Source of the DNA: Phoronis australis
Lineage: Eukaryota; Phoronida; Phoronidae
Assembly (NCBI GenBank): GCA_002633005.1
Contig: NMRA01000015.1
Location: 786,297-850,296 of the forward strand
Length of the DNA stretch: 64,000 nt
Direction of reading: 5' to 3'
Shown: positions 26,401 through 37,913 of the stretch, in pieces
How positions within the stretch are numbered: position 1 is the stretch's first letter
How the letters are laid out: every line of letters starts with the position of its first letter
Made by a program: the position numbers and the translations under genes
The notes under the pieces: generated by a model
Database searches by the model: none
The model's input: only the letters and a program-made list of their open reading frames with translations
Told to the model about the DNA's origin: nothing

Positions 26401-29400
26401 CATAAGTAGACAGCATGATAGCGTGTAGGCTGTGCTTAGGCATACGTCGAGCCAATTAAGTTACATGTATATAGAACCTCAGACTAAAAACTGTCCTTGC
26501 TAATAGATAAAAAGATAAAATTACCTAACCAATCGGTAACGACGGCTTCTAGCTCAGTACNAACCAAAATATGCGCGGATACTCTGCTTGTATACGAGAG
26601 TTCATTTCTCCACCGAAAGTAAACTCTTTGTTACGATTGCACATGTTGATATTCTTGTCAAACAAACTTGTACGTACCATAGACGAAGAATAGGCAACAA
26701 GCTTCGAAAGTAAGACACCTTTCTCCACGAATGGATACTTTTTGTTCAGGTCAGCCATGTACTTGTGTCGAGCGGAGAGAAGAGAAACTAAGACACACTC
26801 GCTAGCTGAACCCTGGATATTGAAATGTCAAATGTATTAGTAAGTGAACTCAAGATCTAACCATTGACGGCAAATAAAAACTACAATTTTTACGTGAAAT
26901 GTTGTATTTCATGAACCGCATGAACTTTGTTTAAGCTAACCCATCAAAACTCCAAAATTCTCCAGCATACCACATTTTACATTTACAGCGCTTCAGACGA
27001 GGCGTGGCACTCTTCCGTGAAAACATCCGGGCATGGGTTCTTAATAGTAGACATGTAACAAAGAGCTTTTTTCTTATTTTCAATCGTCGTAAGAGCTGGA
27101 GTTTCCACTGTGGTTATGATACAGGAAATTTAATGGTCCTAGTGTCCATAAATACGACTGGGAGTTTTTAAAGTGATCCGAGCGTAAGTCTATTCATTGG
27201 GTTAATTTCATAAACTTTATAGCCCCATATACTTTTGTCTGAGGATCGAGGTATGGGAAACTATTTTCACTGAAGAAGTTAGATATCCCATCCTCAGCTA
27301 TCGCTTACCTGTAATACGCCTCCTCCAATTCCTTTCTCGTGGAGAAATTCTGTCGGCAGACCTATCATGTTTCCTGAAACGAAGCCACGTGCTATTGATG
27401 ACGTCGACTGATCTATCGTATTTTAAAAACGAAAGCACTTGCTATCGATGGCGCGGCAAAAGTTAAAGCGGTCGCAAACCCACCTCGACAGCTCTGGATT
27501 GACTCCATGAGTTGGCTCTTCACTGCAGGCCATGCGCAGACTGTAGTCTTTAACACCACCCAACTGTCAGTTCATTCCTAACCCAAAAAACCCGTCCCTA
27601 AATGTATCTGGGTGAAGAGCAAGTGAAGATTAATTTAACAGTAATTAGATGTTTTTGGCGGCCAACAGTTGATAGTGGCTTTGAGATTACGAAAGAGTAA
27701 ATCACACTATTCACGGGTGTACAAAAGAATTTCTAATAATCGGACACCTAAATAAACAGGACCGAAACTTTAGAGCCTATCGCAGTTTAGAACAACGGAC
27801 AAACCTATTATGCTTTACTGGATGTGGATGCAGGGTGAAGAAATAGGGTAAATTGCTCAAAATGTGATAAAACATGTTATTTTAGAATCTTGGTGATGCC
27901 TAAGTTTTGTACAGTCTCAGCATCGGTCACAATTCAGGCAGAATAATAAAATTAGCAACACGATATCTGACTGAGAACTCTTTTCAATGGAATGAATATT
28001 TTTAAGACTTCATAGAACTCCATCAAATTGGAAAAACATTTACGAGTAAACGTTGTTAAGAAGCACACGGACATTTTAGCACCTCTTGCTCAGAGTAATA
28101 AGCACTGCCTAACCGGCATGACTGTTTATGAATGTTCCACGTAGCCGGCAAAAAGCGATAAATGCTATGGTTAACTGGTTACCTAACAGCCATTGCCAAG
28201 AGGCCAATTTTTGGCACTAGTTCACCAACCATGACAGAATAGTGTGGTTGCCATGAGAAAGCGATTTCCTGGTAACCGTTGTTATGAAACTGTCCGAAAA
28301 TTTGCCATTCCCTTATAAAAATAATCTTCATAGCCTAAAGTTACAATGTGCAAATTTTCATGCTTTTATCACAATCTAAGCATTTTTTGTCACCGTGTTG
28401 AAAGACAGTAAGATAAGTGATTCGTAGAGCTGAGATGGCAACGGTCCTGTATCATGAAAAGTGTCTAAGAACTCAAAGCATTTAGGTTCTTCGATATTCG
28501 TCAACAAAAATTTTAGACCTCTCCTGCCGCTGGGGTGACATTTTGATTCTTCGCTTTGGTGGGTAAGACATAAGTAGACAGCATGATAGCGTGCAGGTTG
28601 TGCTTAGGCATACGTCGAGCCAATTAAGTTACATGTATATACTACCTCAGACTAAAAACTGTCCTTGCTAATAGATAAAAAGATAAAATTACCTAACCAA
28701 TCGGTAACAACGGCTTCTAGCTCAGTACAAGCTGGACTTGCGGCCTGTGAAGAAAATGCAACATTTCAAGTTAATCATCATTTACGGTATAGTCTGAACT
28801 GGTCGTTTTCTAGTCGATATCGCTCTCGGGAAGTCTGGAAACGGAAATGACGTGTGACGACGTCATGAAATTTGGAACAACCCACTTCAGAGGTCCGTTT
28901 TGTGGCAGGAAGCAAGTCTGGTCGCAGTTAAAGTGCACATTATTAGAAATGCGACGTGTTTTATTGAGAGAGAAAACATTGCAACCGATGTAAAGTTCAC
29001 TTTTTTGCATAGACTCAACGGCAACCTTCACAGGTCACGTTTGAACTGTGTGCAAATTATCGTAGAAGATACGACCGTCTCGGCTAAGACCGGACTTACG
29101 ACATTAAATTAACTTGGGCAGGGGTGTTTTACAAAACACTCCACGATGGAAAGTCCTCTGCGAACACCAAGTTCCAAGAAAATAAGTTAATCAGGTTCCA
29201 TTCAAATGCAAGCGGGACATACTATCAAGAGTATAATGCGGCACTGAAGAATGAATTGAATGAAGCACACATAATCTAGCTTGTGAATTCGAATTCTGCC
29301 CAAACTTAAGTTTTGATAAATTTGTATTGTACTTTATAGTCCGGGAGCCAGGGGACTGAATCTGGATTTGCCGGATAAAGTTTTTTCTTTGCTGTTTCCA

Positions 29401-32400
29401 TGCGCGCACCCAGCCTAAAAATGGGGGGCTCAATTTTTTTACAATGTGGACTTTTTACTCAGATTCACGGGGTACGTTCAGAGCTATGAATTTTGCAATC
29501 GCCGAATTTGGGTAGTTCCTGCTTTTTAGTGGACTTTTGTTGCATGATAAATTTGCATAATTAATGCAAATTAAGGCCGACATTATTCAAAATTCTACTT
29601 GTGCTTATAGCTGCGGTACCGAGCACCACAGGTAAACTATAATCATATTTGAACCTATGTTCCTATGCTCAATTAGGTTAATGAAATCAGTTAGCAAGTT
29701 GCACGATAAATTTTCATAATTATGCAAATAAAAGCGGCCGCTATTAAAAGATTCTGTTTCTGCTCGTAACTTTCTTACGAGGGCACTACTCATAGATTAT
29801 TTTGGTATTTGTACTAGTGAATTCATTACATCATAAATATAAACAATTAATTAATAAGTAATTTATTACACTCATCACAAATTCTAGTTTTACCTGCTAC
29901 CCAGGGTAGATCTAGTAGATGACCAAATTTTTTAATTGCATGAACCTAGGTCAATAACCAATGGAATAGGACACAATCACAAGCTGTTTCAAATGCTAAT
30001 TCAACATTCAGAATGTGAGCACACTGCTGTGTAACACGCACAAAATATTGTGCGGAATAGACACTTGATGCTGCAACTGTGTCTACTTGAATTATATGGA
30101 ATCTGACATTTGCAGCCAAACCTTATCATATTCAGTATACAATAGGGTCGAGTTAAACGCCATCTAGAATTGTAGATGGGGAGAGCGATTTGTTCATGGC
30201 ATCTTTCTTCCATCCGGCATAGTCCTCTGGATCTAGTGCTGGTGACGTTCCACCACGTGACTGACTGGTAAGGGGCTCTGTTCACATTCTCAGTTAATGC
30301 ATCTGTTGTCGATGACAGAGTACACAGTTTGAGGGCGGACATATATTTCTTGCCATTTCTCTTCCCCATACCAGTAGTCTGATTCTCTCCATTCCATAAC
30401 AGGCACACATGCATTTAGTGGCCTGTTTTCTGACATCAGAAAAATGCTCATTAATAGTACCGATGGTTGACAGGTCACGTCCAGCCTTCAATATTTTAAC
30501 GATGGATCCCTTATTCCCTTTCCAGCTCCATAGTAGCATGCCACCGTGTTACACCCCTACTGCGCATGGGCAGGGAGGAGACCTTCACAATGTCATTACG
30601 TGTTTCCACTGTCAAGTTAACGTCTGCGACTTTTTACGCTTACTAGGCGATTTCATGGTTGTGGGGATTGTCCCAAAAACCCCTCGACCCCGACACTCTA
30701 CGATCCGCGGGACCCAAGATCCCTGTCGACCCACGACCAACGACCCACAACTCCCTCGACCCAGTCTACACAAGCTCGACTAGACCTGAACATAGAAAAA
30801 AACGCTGATTTGCAGTACCATCGAGTCTGACTGTGAGCTCAGCTGGCCTTTCCCTGTTTTTTGCAATTAAGAGCGTCGATTCGGCAAGTTTGAAAGCCAA
30901 AACCAGAAGAAAACAATGCGACCAAATCAAATGAAAGACCTACCAACGTTACAAATGTCGTTCCCGGCAAAGTGTAATCGTCTCGTCTGCTCTTCAGTGA
31001 ATGGCAGATTCAAGCTTTTTGGGAGAGTGCGAGGAACCAACGAGAATGTAATTTCATCAGTAAATACAGTTTAAAAAAATAACAAACTGCCAACTAAAAA
31101 GTATCTCGACGTTACATGGAGTATATTGTAAAAGAATATACAACGTGTGGGGTCGAGGGGGTCTTAAAACAATCCTGGTTGTGGTATTTGAAGCTGTTCC
31201 TTGTCACAGTAATGCACACGAAGCACAGATACAATTGTGTCGTCCAAAACAATCAAAATTTGCTAATTTAATATGCACATTTCACGTGCTGCTGCACAAT
31301 AATGGAGCCGGCTTCCTCGTGGGATGTCTCCGGAAAATACCTACTGCCAATGTCCTTGTACTATATTAAGGACCACGGATCTCCAACAGTGATTTCCTAC
31401 TTGTGCTCCTTACGTACTGCTAACCTTTCTCGAAGTCTGATAACTTTGCCTGCTCCATGCTTATTGTTTTTTGTACATTAACTGTTGGAGTAGCCATCCT
31501 GTCACTGCTAATGTTCACTACTGTGTCTTTAAGATGGACCTTAGGATTCAATAGATCGATGCTGGTATCTACTTTTCATATCCCGGGAATGTGCATTAAG
31601 ACGTGACTTACTTTCTTCTGTGCAATAAGTTTCACTACAAGATGCAATGTTATCGCTCTCCATCTATCCAAAACCTGTTTCAGTATTGTAGGACAAATGG
31701 CAACTTGTGTCCACAGCTTAAGAGTCTCGTCTTTGAGGGCAATTCCCTACTATGCCCCCTCCCCCCTTACTTCTGTGTCCGTACTTCACGAATGTGGTGA
31801 CTATAAAGTGATCGCTCCGAGACCCATTCCAGCATTCACACAGGTCATTAAACTAATCTGCGTTTTTCTATGGTGTGTGGGAACGAGGACAATAGGCAAT
31901 ATCTTTTTGGAATTTAAAGTATCGAACTGCTGAGCACACACTACACCAAATATTTTCTTATTTAATCTTCAAAAAAAGATTCTGCAAATTTGCAAGCATC
32001 ATGTTATAACCTGCAAACAGATTTTTTTAAATTCATTGACCACAGAAACATGGGAACAAATACTGATAACTAACCTCTGGTATCTAATCAAACAATTATA
32101 AGCACAAGTAGAATTTTGACTATGGAAGCTTTGTGTACATTATTGATTATGCAAATTCATGATGACCATGAAAGCATGAGATAAAATACGAAAATAATTT
32201 ACGAGTGTAATGCAAGAAATGAAATTATGAGCAGAAACAGCATTTCGAATACTGGTTCTCTTTATTTGTATAAATTATGCAAATTTATCATGCAACAACT
32301 TCCAAACTGATTTCATTAAAGTAAATGTCCAGAGAAATATGGGTGTAAACGTTAAAGTAATTTACTTGGGGTGCCTGGTATTTCAGCAATAAGCAAAAGT

Positions 32401-35400
32401 ATAAATTTGAATAATGGCGGCCTCAATTTGCACAGATGCAAATTCACGATGATTTCACCAACAAACGAGCTCCATCAAGTTCATTGACCATGGAAGCATA
32501 GGTGAAAACTTTTATCTAATTGACGATAGGAATATCATGATAGTTCACTTGTGGTGTTTGGTACCGTAGCTTTTAGAGCAAGTATCTCCCAAAAACTTGC
32601 ACTACTAAGTTCTTTGACCACAGAAACATGGGTGAAAACATCAAAATAATCTGCCTACAGTGCTTCGTAAGGAAATTATGTTCAAACATAGAATTTTGCA
32701 TAATGACGGCCTTAATTTGCATATTTAAAAAATGCTCCAGGCTAGCAAACTGTCCTTTTGAAGGCCAACATAGTGTGTAGCAATCCTATATATAATGTAC
32801 ATGTATGTATTTTGAGGGCACATTGTCGTTGAAGATAAACCCAGCGCCGTGGTAAAATTGTAAAAATTGCTACTTGTATCTTATAAAACATATGCATTAT
32901 GTGGCTATTTTGACTTCAAGTATTTTGATTAAAGCACATTCCGTTTTTTGAAAAATTTCCGGACATGCTTGTTCGGTATCCGAGCTTTCAGAGAAATATG
33001 AAGTTCTCTGTGTAGCCAACTAGTAGCGGCCATACAGTAGCAAAGGGCAACAATAAAAACGCAGGATGATTGGTCTATGAACATGACTGGAATAAGTAGC
33101 CTTTGCAACTATACGGAGAAACATAACATGTAACATCCTCGCTCATTTGGTAAGGGACTGAAGCCTAGAACGACTATCAAGTAAGCACATATGTTTATAC
33201 GTCTGATAGTTCTTGAATCTAGCTGGCTTGGTCACAACTCTTCCTGTACGTGTGGTAATCGGCCAGTGAGTATCCTCAGATGTGCTCCTCGTCAGCGGTG
33301 GTATCAACGTGGATGGTGTATCTGGAAGTCGAGGTATTGCCAACAACTGCAAAGGATAGCAGAGTAGCAGGTGCTTCAGGTGCAGATATTCTGTCTCATC
33401 TCTGGCCTTTCGTAGGTGCTCCCTGGAACGTCATCCATCACGCATCCAAGTGCCTGTTGACCGTGACAGGTTTGTATGTCAAAGTGACTGTTGAGCTTGT
33501 GAATAAATTGGTTATCTTGAGAAGGTCCACCTCAATGAAGAGTACGTATCAAAAAAGAAAAGCAAGTGATGCAATGTCTGAAATGCGCAGGACATGCGCA
33601 GGCCACATAAGCCAGGCATACTGTACAATACTCACGAGAACTATTTTATGTTTAATAGTCCTCCGAAATTTCCTGGGAGAGGTTGCAGAGATTCTTAGCA
33701 GTGTAGGCCGTATTCTTCTACTGTGGGTGCTTGGCATTTGATAGAAGTTAATAATTACAAATAGTGCCCACACACCTTGTCCGGTCATCTCACGTAGCCC
33801 TCTGCTAGCAAAGTAGAAAATACTGATTCTTAAGTTCGACCAAGCTTGGTCATCTAGCTTCCCATCTACTCCGCAAAAGTTCACAGCCGAATTGATTTCA
33901 GTTTCCGCATTTGAAATATTTAGAATAAGTATTTGAGTTGGAAAAAGTCCGTAGCCAGATAGGCCTCATTACTCCGTCTTTCTCACTCGGCATTTAAACG
34001 ATGTTAATGTCCACAGGTAGGGTCTGCAGCCATCACTGTTTCCGCTTGTCCAGCCATCTTCCTTAACCTTCTACACAGGATCAGTAATTGTCCAGAGCAA
34101 GTGTCCACAGCAGAGGTTGATTCCACACACCGCGTGCAAACTCCCTGAAATGAGCATAAAGACGGCAAACGTCCGTAGCTGGATGCGTCTTTGACCTTAA
34201 TGGTTGGTAACTAGTCCAAATTACTGTCCAAACAAAACGTCCAAAATCAGCAATGCGCCCGCTTTTCTGGTCATCTCACTTAACTTTTCACCCAGAAGAA
34301 ATAGTGATTACCCAGAGCAACTCTGGTCGTCTCACTTGCACGTCTGTCCTAATACGGTGAGGGTCCATGTCGAGAACGATTACTTGGTTCACGTGCGTAT
34401 TGACGAAAATGATTAGCCTGGGCCAAGGACTGGGGACAGGTAAGCTTTTCTTTCGCTGTAGGCTACAAAGGTGCGACATTCATCGGGGAGCTAACGAATT
34501 TCTGAAGACATTCTGGGTCAGAAAGTTCTCTTGATCGGCGGACATACGAGCTGTTTGTTGTCTTTGTTCATGGACTTAGGAATGACTATACGTTCTCCAC
34601 GGAGCACGAATCCATCTTGGATAGTTAGCTCGTACCTCTTGTCGAAGTACTGGAGTGCGCCGAGAGGAATGTCCTAACTTAAAGTTTTCTTCAAGGAAAT
34701 GGTTGTGCTAACATATTTTCAGTCCTAAAATGTGACTAGCAATGGTGGAATAATTACTTTACGCGAATATACATTGTAACATACCCAGGAAAAGCCTACG
34801 CAGCCGATGGCGTCAGACAGCATGTCCCCCAAAATAGACGGGTAGGAATTTCCGGCGGGAAAGTACGCGTGGAACTGCGGATGCTGCCAGTGAGTGATCT
34901 GGAATGAGAGATTTTCGAAAATATGAAGTATAGGCTGAAAAGTCAACTTTCTTTAAACGGTAACGAAATCGCATTACGTCAAAGCCAACGAACTCAGGTC
35001 AAAATCGATTTTTTATCTTGCAAAGAGCTGACAGTTCGTTATTGCTGGACACCATATTCCGAGAACTAAATAACGCGCCATGAAAAAGCAATTTAGTGCA
35101 CAGCCTGGTCTCAGTCAATAACCAAGAGTTTGTTATTCGTAGACATCATATTCCGAGAATTAAATAACGCGCTATGACAAGGCAATGTAGCGCACAGCCT
35201 GCTCTCAGTCAATAACTAACCACCAGTTTTTTCCAAGCTAAAATCACACCTATGATGACTCAATTTGAGACCAATTTCGTAACGGTAAGTGGACTGAGGG
35301 TGGATTGTTTTTGTGACGTAAGGGGGCGTTTAATATATCTGCTTAAAGATACTCTATAATGTAAACATTTCGTAACTTTTATTCATGTTGTGTTTGTCTT

Positions 35401-36801
35401 GTTTTACAATTAATTCTTATTTTTTCCAAAAGTGGGCTGGAATTCCGCGGGCACATCATTACATATGGCGGCAATTTAGTGATTACCCATAATGCATGAG
35501 TCAACTGCCACACACTAAGGCTGCCATTTCAGGTGGTGGCGTTCCACCAAAAATAAAAATCCAACTAAAAGTGAGATTAAATTCAATTGAGTTTGAAAAT
35601 ATTAGAACTAACATTATTTTGGCTCGAGTTTCGACTGAATCAGCTTGCGTTAAAATCCGTTTTGTGAAGTTTATAACTAAATTGAAGCGGAATGAGTGTC
35701 TTTAAAATTACATAATCACAACACATGGCTCAGAAAAAATATTGTTTTTGTAAATTTTCTGCTTCTTAAGCTAGCTCGCTCAATAGCAGATCACTGGTTA
35801 TCAAATCTCTCTAAAGGCGATATCAGTCATCAACGGCGACTGCCCGAAGAATGTTTTTTGCAAGTCATCCAGGGTCACTCTACACCCACGACCCAGTTTT
35901 TTACCTAGGTTTCACATGGAGATAAATTTGCTACTTAATGTAATATGATTTTATAATTGAAGGCATCTTTAGTGATCAATGTTTTTAGAACAAGGCAAAT
36001 CAATATGGTTCTTCCATTATGCGGGTTTGGTTTTCGCCGAATTTAGTATCGATATAGGTCTGTTTTTCAAACAACGGTACCAAAGCACATAACTCGTGCA
36101 CAGTTCAGGCCTACCCCACTCGCGGATGCATATTCCCTCTCCCGGACAACTTTTGCCATCTCGCGGACGTAATTCTTTGCTCGATGACGGTAATCAACAA
36201 TGATACCGCACCTTATTCCCCGCTCCTGTCCACATGATTGCCTTTTCAGTTTAAAACGCGAATTCATCTTAACGTTTTAAAATTTTAGGTATATTCGTAT
36301 CATTTTTGTCGATTTCATGTTTCACTGACGCTGTAATACAATTTAAAAAAGTATCGTTTTTCGTTTTGAAAACGTTTTCACGAATACGCATTACCTGTCG
36401 TTTAAAAATTGCGTTCACACGAGCATTGTGAAAATGTCACGGCGTCAGCTGCAAAAACCGTGGTCTAGATGTTCAAACCCAACAAAACAAAACTTTTAAC
36501 TTAATTCATGTATCTGAAGTTATCACTGTGCTCTCAAACATTTTGGTGTTAGAATTATAGCAAATCGGAGTGAAAAAAGTGAAATTAAACAAACATTTAC
36601 CCCTGGCATTATGGCTCTGTCGATGTCTTTGACTATATCTTCCCAGTTCTCGCCTTGCCGAGGCGCCTTGTCAGGCAGTAAATTTCTCAGGTATCCAGGT
36701 GAAACGTTGGGTGTAACCCGTCTCGTGTGTATGTTCTCCATGTAATCAGCAATGAAGTCCACCATTTCTTTTCCTCTTTTACGAAACTCTGACGCGTCCA
36801 T
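17459..36801 (-). CDS. HDC: Histidine decarboxylase (group II PLP decarboxylase)
   Basis: This encodes the PLP enzyme that decarboxylates L-histidine to histamine in the cytosol. Twelve exons join in frame: 36801-36601, 34898-34785, 28744-28693, 25406-25342, 24838-24704, 23154-23044, 20802-20608, 20084-20017, 19614-19524, 19398-19300, 18611-18510 and 17938-17459, about 570 residues (AADC about 480, human HDC 662). Visible: start [26 protein letters not shown]-stacking His in AHSCVEK (about 191), pyridine-N Asp in HVDAAYAG (about 270), Schiff-base Lys in NPNKW (about 302) and the flexible-loop Tyr in DPIYLQH (about 331). HDC rather than AADC is favoured by Ser in PLSRRF (351; AADCs have Gly) and by NP-x-KWM instead of NPHKW. 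Exons 4 and 5 exist in two copies and exon 3 in one full and one cut copy because of the block joined at N 26561. The ATG context ACAATGG is good. Family is certain, substrate inferred. Confidence 0.9.
18062..18218. mobile_element. CAGGGG(T/C)GGATCC-type MITE with target-site duplication
   Basis: This 157-bp noncoding element is bounded by CAGGGGTGGATCCAGG and the complement of CCAGTGGCGGATTCGG. GAATTA occurs immediately on both sides (18056-18061 and 18219-18224) as a target-site duplication. Such ends are common in marine invertebrate MITEs, often hAT-like. It lies in the last HDC intron (17939-18509). Confidence 0.8.
19759..19832 (+). repeat. Polypyrimidine/polypurine tract in HDC intron
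   Basis: About 74 bp consist almost entirely of C and T, with repeated CCCTCC units. On the HDC sense strand this reads as repeated GGGAGG runs with G-quadruplex or triplex potential. It lies between exons 20084-20017 and 19614-19524. Confidence 0.9.
21579..21921 (+). repeat. 25-bp minisatellite in HDC intron
   Basis: About 14 copies of a 25-bp unit built on CTCACACTCTCTCTTCACATTT, alternating in GG or CG before the next unit. Terminal units are diverged. Because 25 is not divisible by three and the unit has no stop, all three plus frames are open, which yields spurious repetitive ORFs of 93-132 codons. It lies in the intron between HDC exons 23154-23044 and 20802-20608. Confidence 0.95.
24588..26560 (-). 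repeat. HDC intron/exon block, copy 1 (exons 4-5 and cut exon 3)
   Basis: This 1,973-bp block is almost identical to 26562-28728. It holds HDC exon 5 (24838-24704), exon 4 (25406-25342) and only the 3' 36 bases of exon 3 (26560-26525), cut by the N at 26561. The copies differ by scattered SNPs, small indels and one 206-bp insertion in copy 2. A single N at the junction suggests two allelic contigs placed in tandem rather than a real exon duplication. Confidence 0.85.
26562..28728 (-). repeat. HDC intron/exon block, copy 2
   Basis: This is the second copy of 24588-26560. It contains exon 5 (26812-26678) and exon 4 (27373-27309) with intact splice sites, and continues into the complete exon 3 (28744-28693). 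It carries extra DNA at 28126-28331. Either copy of exons 4 and 5 could be the one spliced; a protein using both would repeat about 67 residues. Confidence 0.85.
28126..28331. mobile_element. 206-bp insertion present in only one copy of the HDC block
   Basis: Copy 2 has about 206 bp, beginning after CATGACTGT, that are absent from the matching place in copy 1 (near 26160). If the two copies are alleles, this is a presence/absence polymorphism, most simply a short nonautonomous element. The insert has GGTTACC/GGTAACC-type inverted motifs. Ends and target duplication are not clear. Confidence 0.55.
30001..30540 (-). pseudogene. Degenerate C-terminus of a repetitive Cys-rich ORF family
   Basis: Minus-strand coding remains are spread over three frames. 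In order they show [19 protein letters not shown], then [42 protein letters not shown] and a Cys-rich end with IRFGCKCQ and FCACYTAVC. From memory, this order (helical region, (R/K)A.YQ..W, DYGW, CxC clusters) resembles a large repeated uncharacterised protein family in marine invertebrates. Frameshifts and an internal stop make it a relic. It is on the same strand as HDC and inside its intron, so it is transcribed with the host gene. Assignment is moderate. Confidence 0.45.
30657..31182. mobile_element. About 525-bp element with inverted CCCCTCGACCCC ends
   Basis: GGTTGTGGGGATTGTCCC followed by CCCCTCGACCCC at 30657-30690 matches the complement of 31149-31182 with a few differences. The interior contains CGACCC-rich sequence near 30680-30780 and no coding sequence. 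It is nested in the composite element at 29500-32745. Confidence 0.55.
33143..34690 (-). pseudogene. Ty3/gypsy retrotransposon pol fragment
   Basis: At about 34675-34510 the minus strand reads [20 protein letters not shown] then IVIPKSM, the typical stretch just before the integrase zinc-binding region of Ty3/gypsy pol. At 33352-33143 an ORF contains [16 protein letters not shown], typical of the extreme C-terminus of such polyproteins. The integrase core between them is not recognisable, so the copy is internally deleted and broken by stops. It lies in the HDC intron between exons 2 and 3, on the same strand as HDC. Confidence 0.65.
35036..35218 (+). repeat. Tandem duplication of about 92 bp
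   Basis: Two adjacent units (about 35036-35125 and 35126-35218) share CATATTCCGAGAA.TAAATAACGCGC and CTCAGTCAATAAC. They differ at about 10-15% of positions. They lie in HDC intron 1. Confidence 0.85.
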
Positions 36802-36970
36802 TGTTTTAGTATACTCTAGTGGTACGAATCAGACGACGCTAACAGCTAAATGAAAGGATTATGTGGGCACGTTTTCATGACAATTGACAAGGAAACAAAT
36901 TAGTTCATTAAGTAACCAGCAGTTGATTTGACCCAGGGGGTTCTCTTCTGCTAAAGAAGGGCATCCGGAA

Positions 36971-37177
36971 AACCTCGGGTGTTTTCGAGCCTCAAAAGTC
37001 CCCTCAAATTAAGGTGATCGTAACCTGCGCGCGTGTTGACTTCAGTCACATAACGAGTCATCCCATTTGCCAACAAGAGAGTGATTAGCCTTATGTCTGA
37101 AGTTTACGAAGATAAGATATAGACAGATAACATTGCTCTCCGAGAGAAAATCTGAGGCTACGAAAATACCCGAGGTT
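36971..37177. promoter_or_regulatory. 24-bp inverted repeat upstream of HDC start
   Basis: AACCTCGGGTGTTTTCGAGC plus CTCA (36971-36994) pairs with its near-perfect complement at 37153-37177, with a 158-bp spacer. It is 170-376 bp upstream of the HDC ATG, in the probable promoter or 5' UTR region. It could be a cis-regulatory palindrome, or the ends of a small MITE. No TATA box was identified with confidence. Confidence 0.45.
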
Positions 37178-37913
37178 CTCAGAATGAATGAAAGGGTGGG
37201 AGGTGCGACGGCTTATTCCAAAATGCAGACTAACATAATGCTTGGGTAACAGGGAATACTTCAGACAAAATTATGCACAAAACAATGACACGTTCACGCG
37301 ATGATACCCATACATCAACAATTCACACCCAAACAACACCAGAGACAATAGCTGAAGAACGGAAATGCAAATCCAAAATGACGATACGTATCTACTACTG
37401 AAGCCTTTTCTACAGGAGTTACCCCCGGCATGTTATGTGGTCTGAGATGCAATTTTTGAAGATACGTGGAAGTATTTGGTCTTTTATAACACACCCTATA
37501 GCGATGTATCTGACCGAGACAACAATACATATATTCGTAGCTTAGCAAGTTTCGAGATTTGAAGTGCTGAAGTTATGTAACTTTAAACTGAGAATTAATT
37601 ACGTTGTTGTTTAGAATGCTTCAGAGGGTCTAATTACAAAAACCACTTCATTTACCTGATTAGCATTTTATTAGATGGCATTGCAGCCTTGTGATTTTGA
37701 AGAGTTGAGCCGGTGGGTTACATAACTTTGAACTCCCTGCCATATAAACACAAACTGGTCGAATTCTTGAAGCGAAGGGAGACGGCTTGCTTTGCCAATT
37801 TTACAAAAAAAACACACGTTTCGTTCATTGCGTCTCTCTGAATAGAGTTCGAAAATTTTAGCCATCTTCAGATCAAACAACACTTGACTATAAACAGAAG
37901 GCCAATATCTCGA
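37178..37913. other. Upstream flank of HDC, nothing recognised
   Basis: No exon, repeat or RNA gene could be supported here. The short ORFs present are not coding-like. Confidence 0.4.

Larger units (their letters stand above)
29500..32745. mobile_element. Composite element with inverted subterminal repeats in HDC intron
   Basis: Left arm (about 29500-29860, two units) and right arm (about 32000-32745, about five units) carry the same roughly 165-bp repeat in opposite orientation. Unit landmarks are GATAAATTTGCATAATT, TGCAAATTAAGGCCG and TACTTGTGCTTAT. The interior holds the Cys-rich ORF relic at 30001-30540 and a short element at 30657-31182. This looks like one large DNA transposon inserted between HDC exons 2 and 3. 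Exact ends and target duplication were not resolved. Confidence 0.6.
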
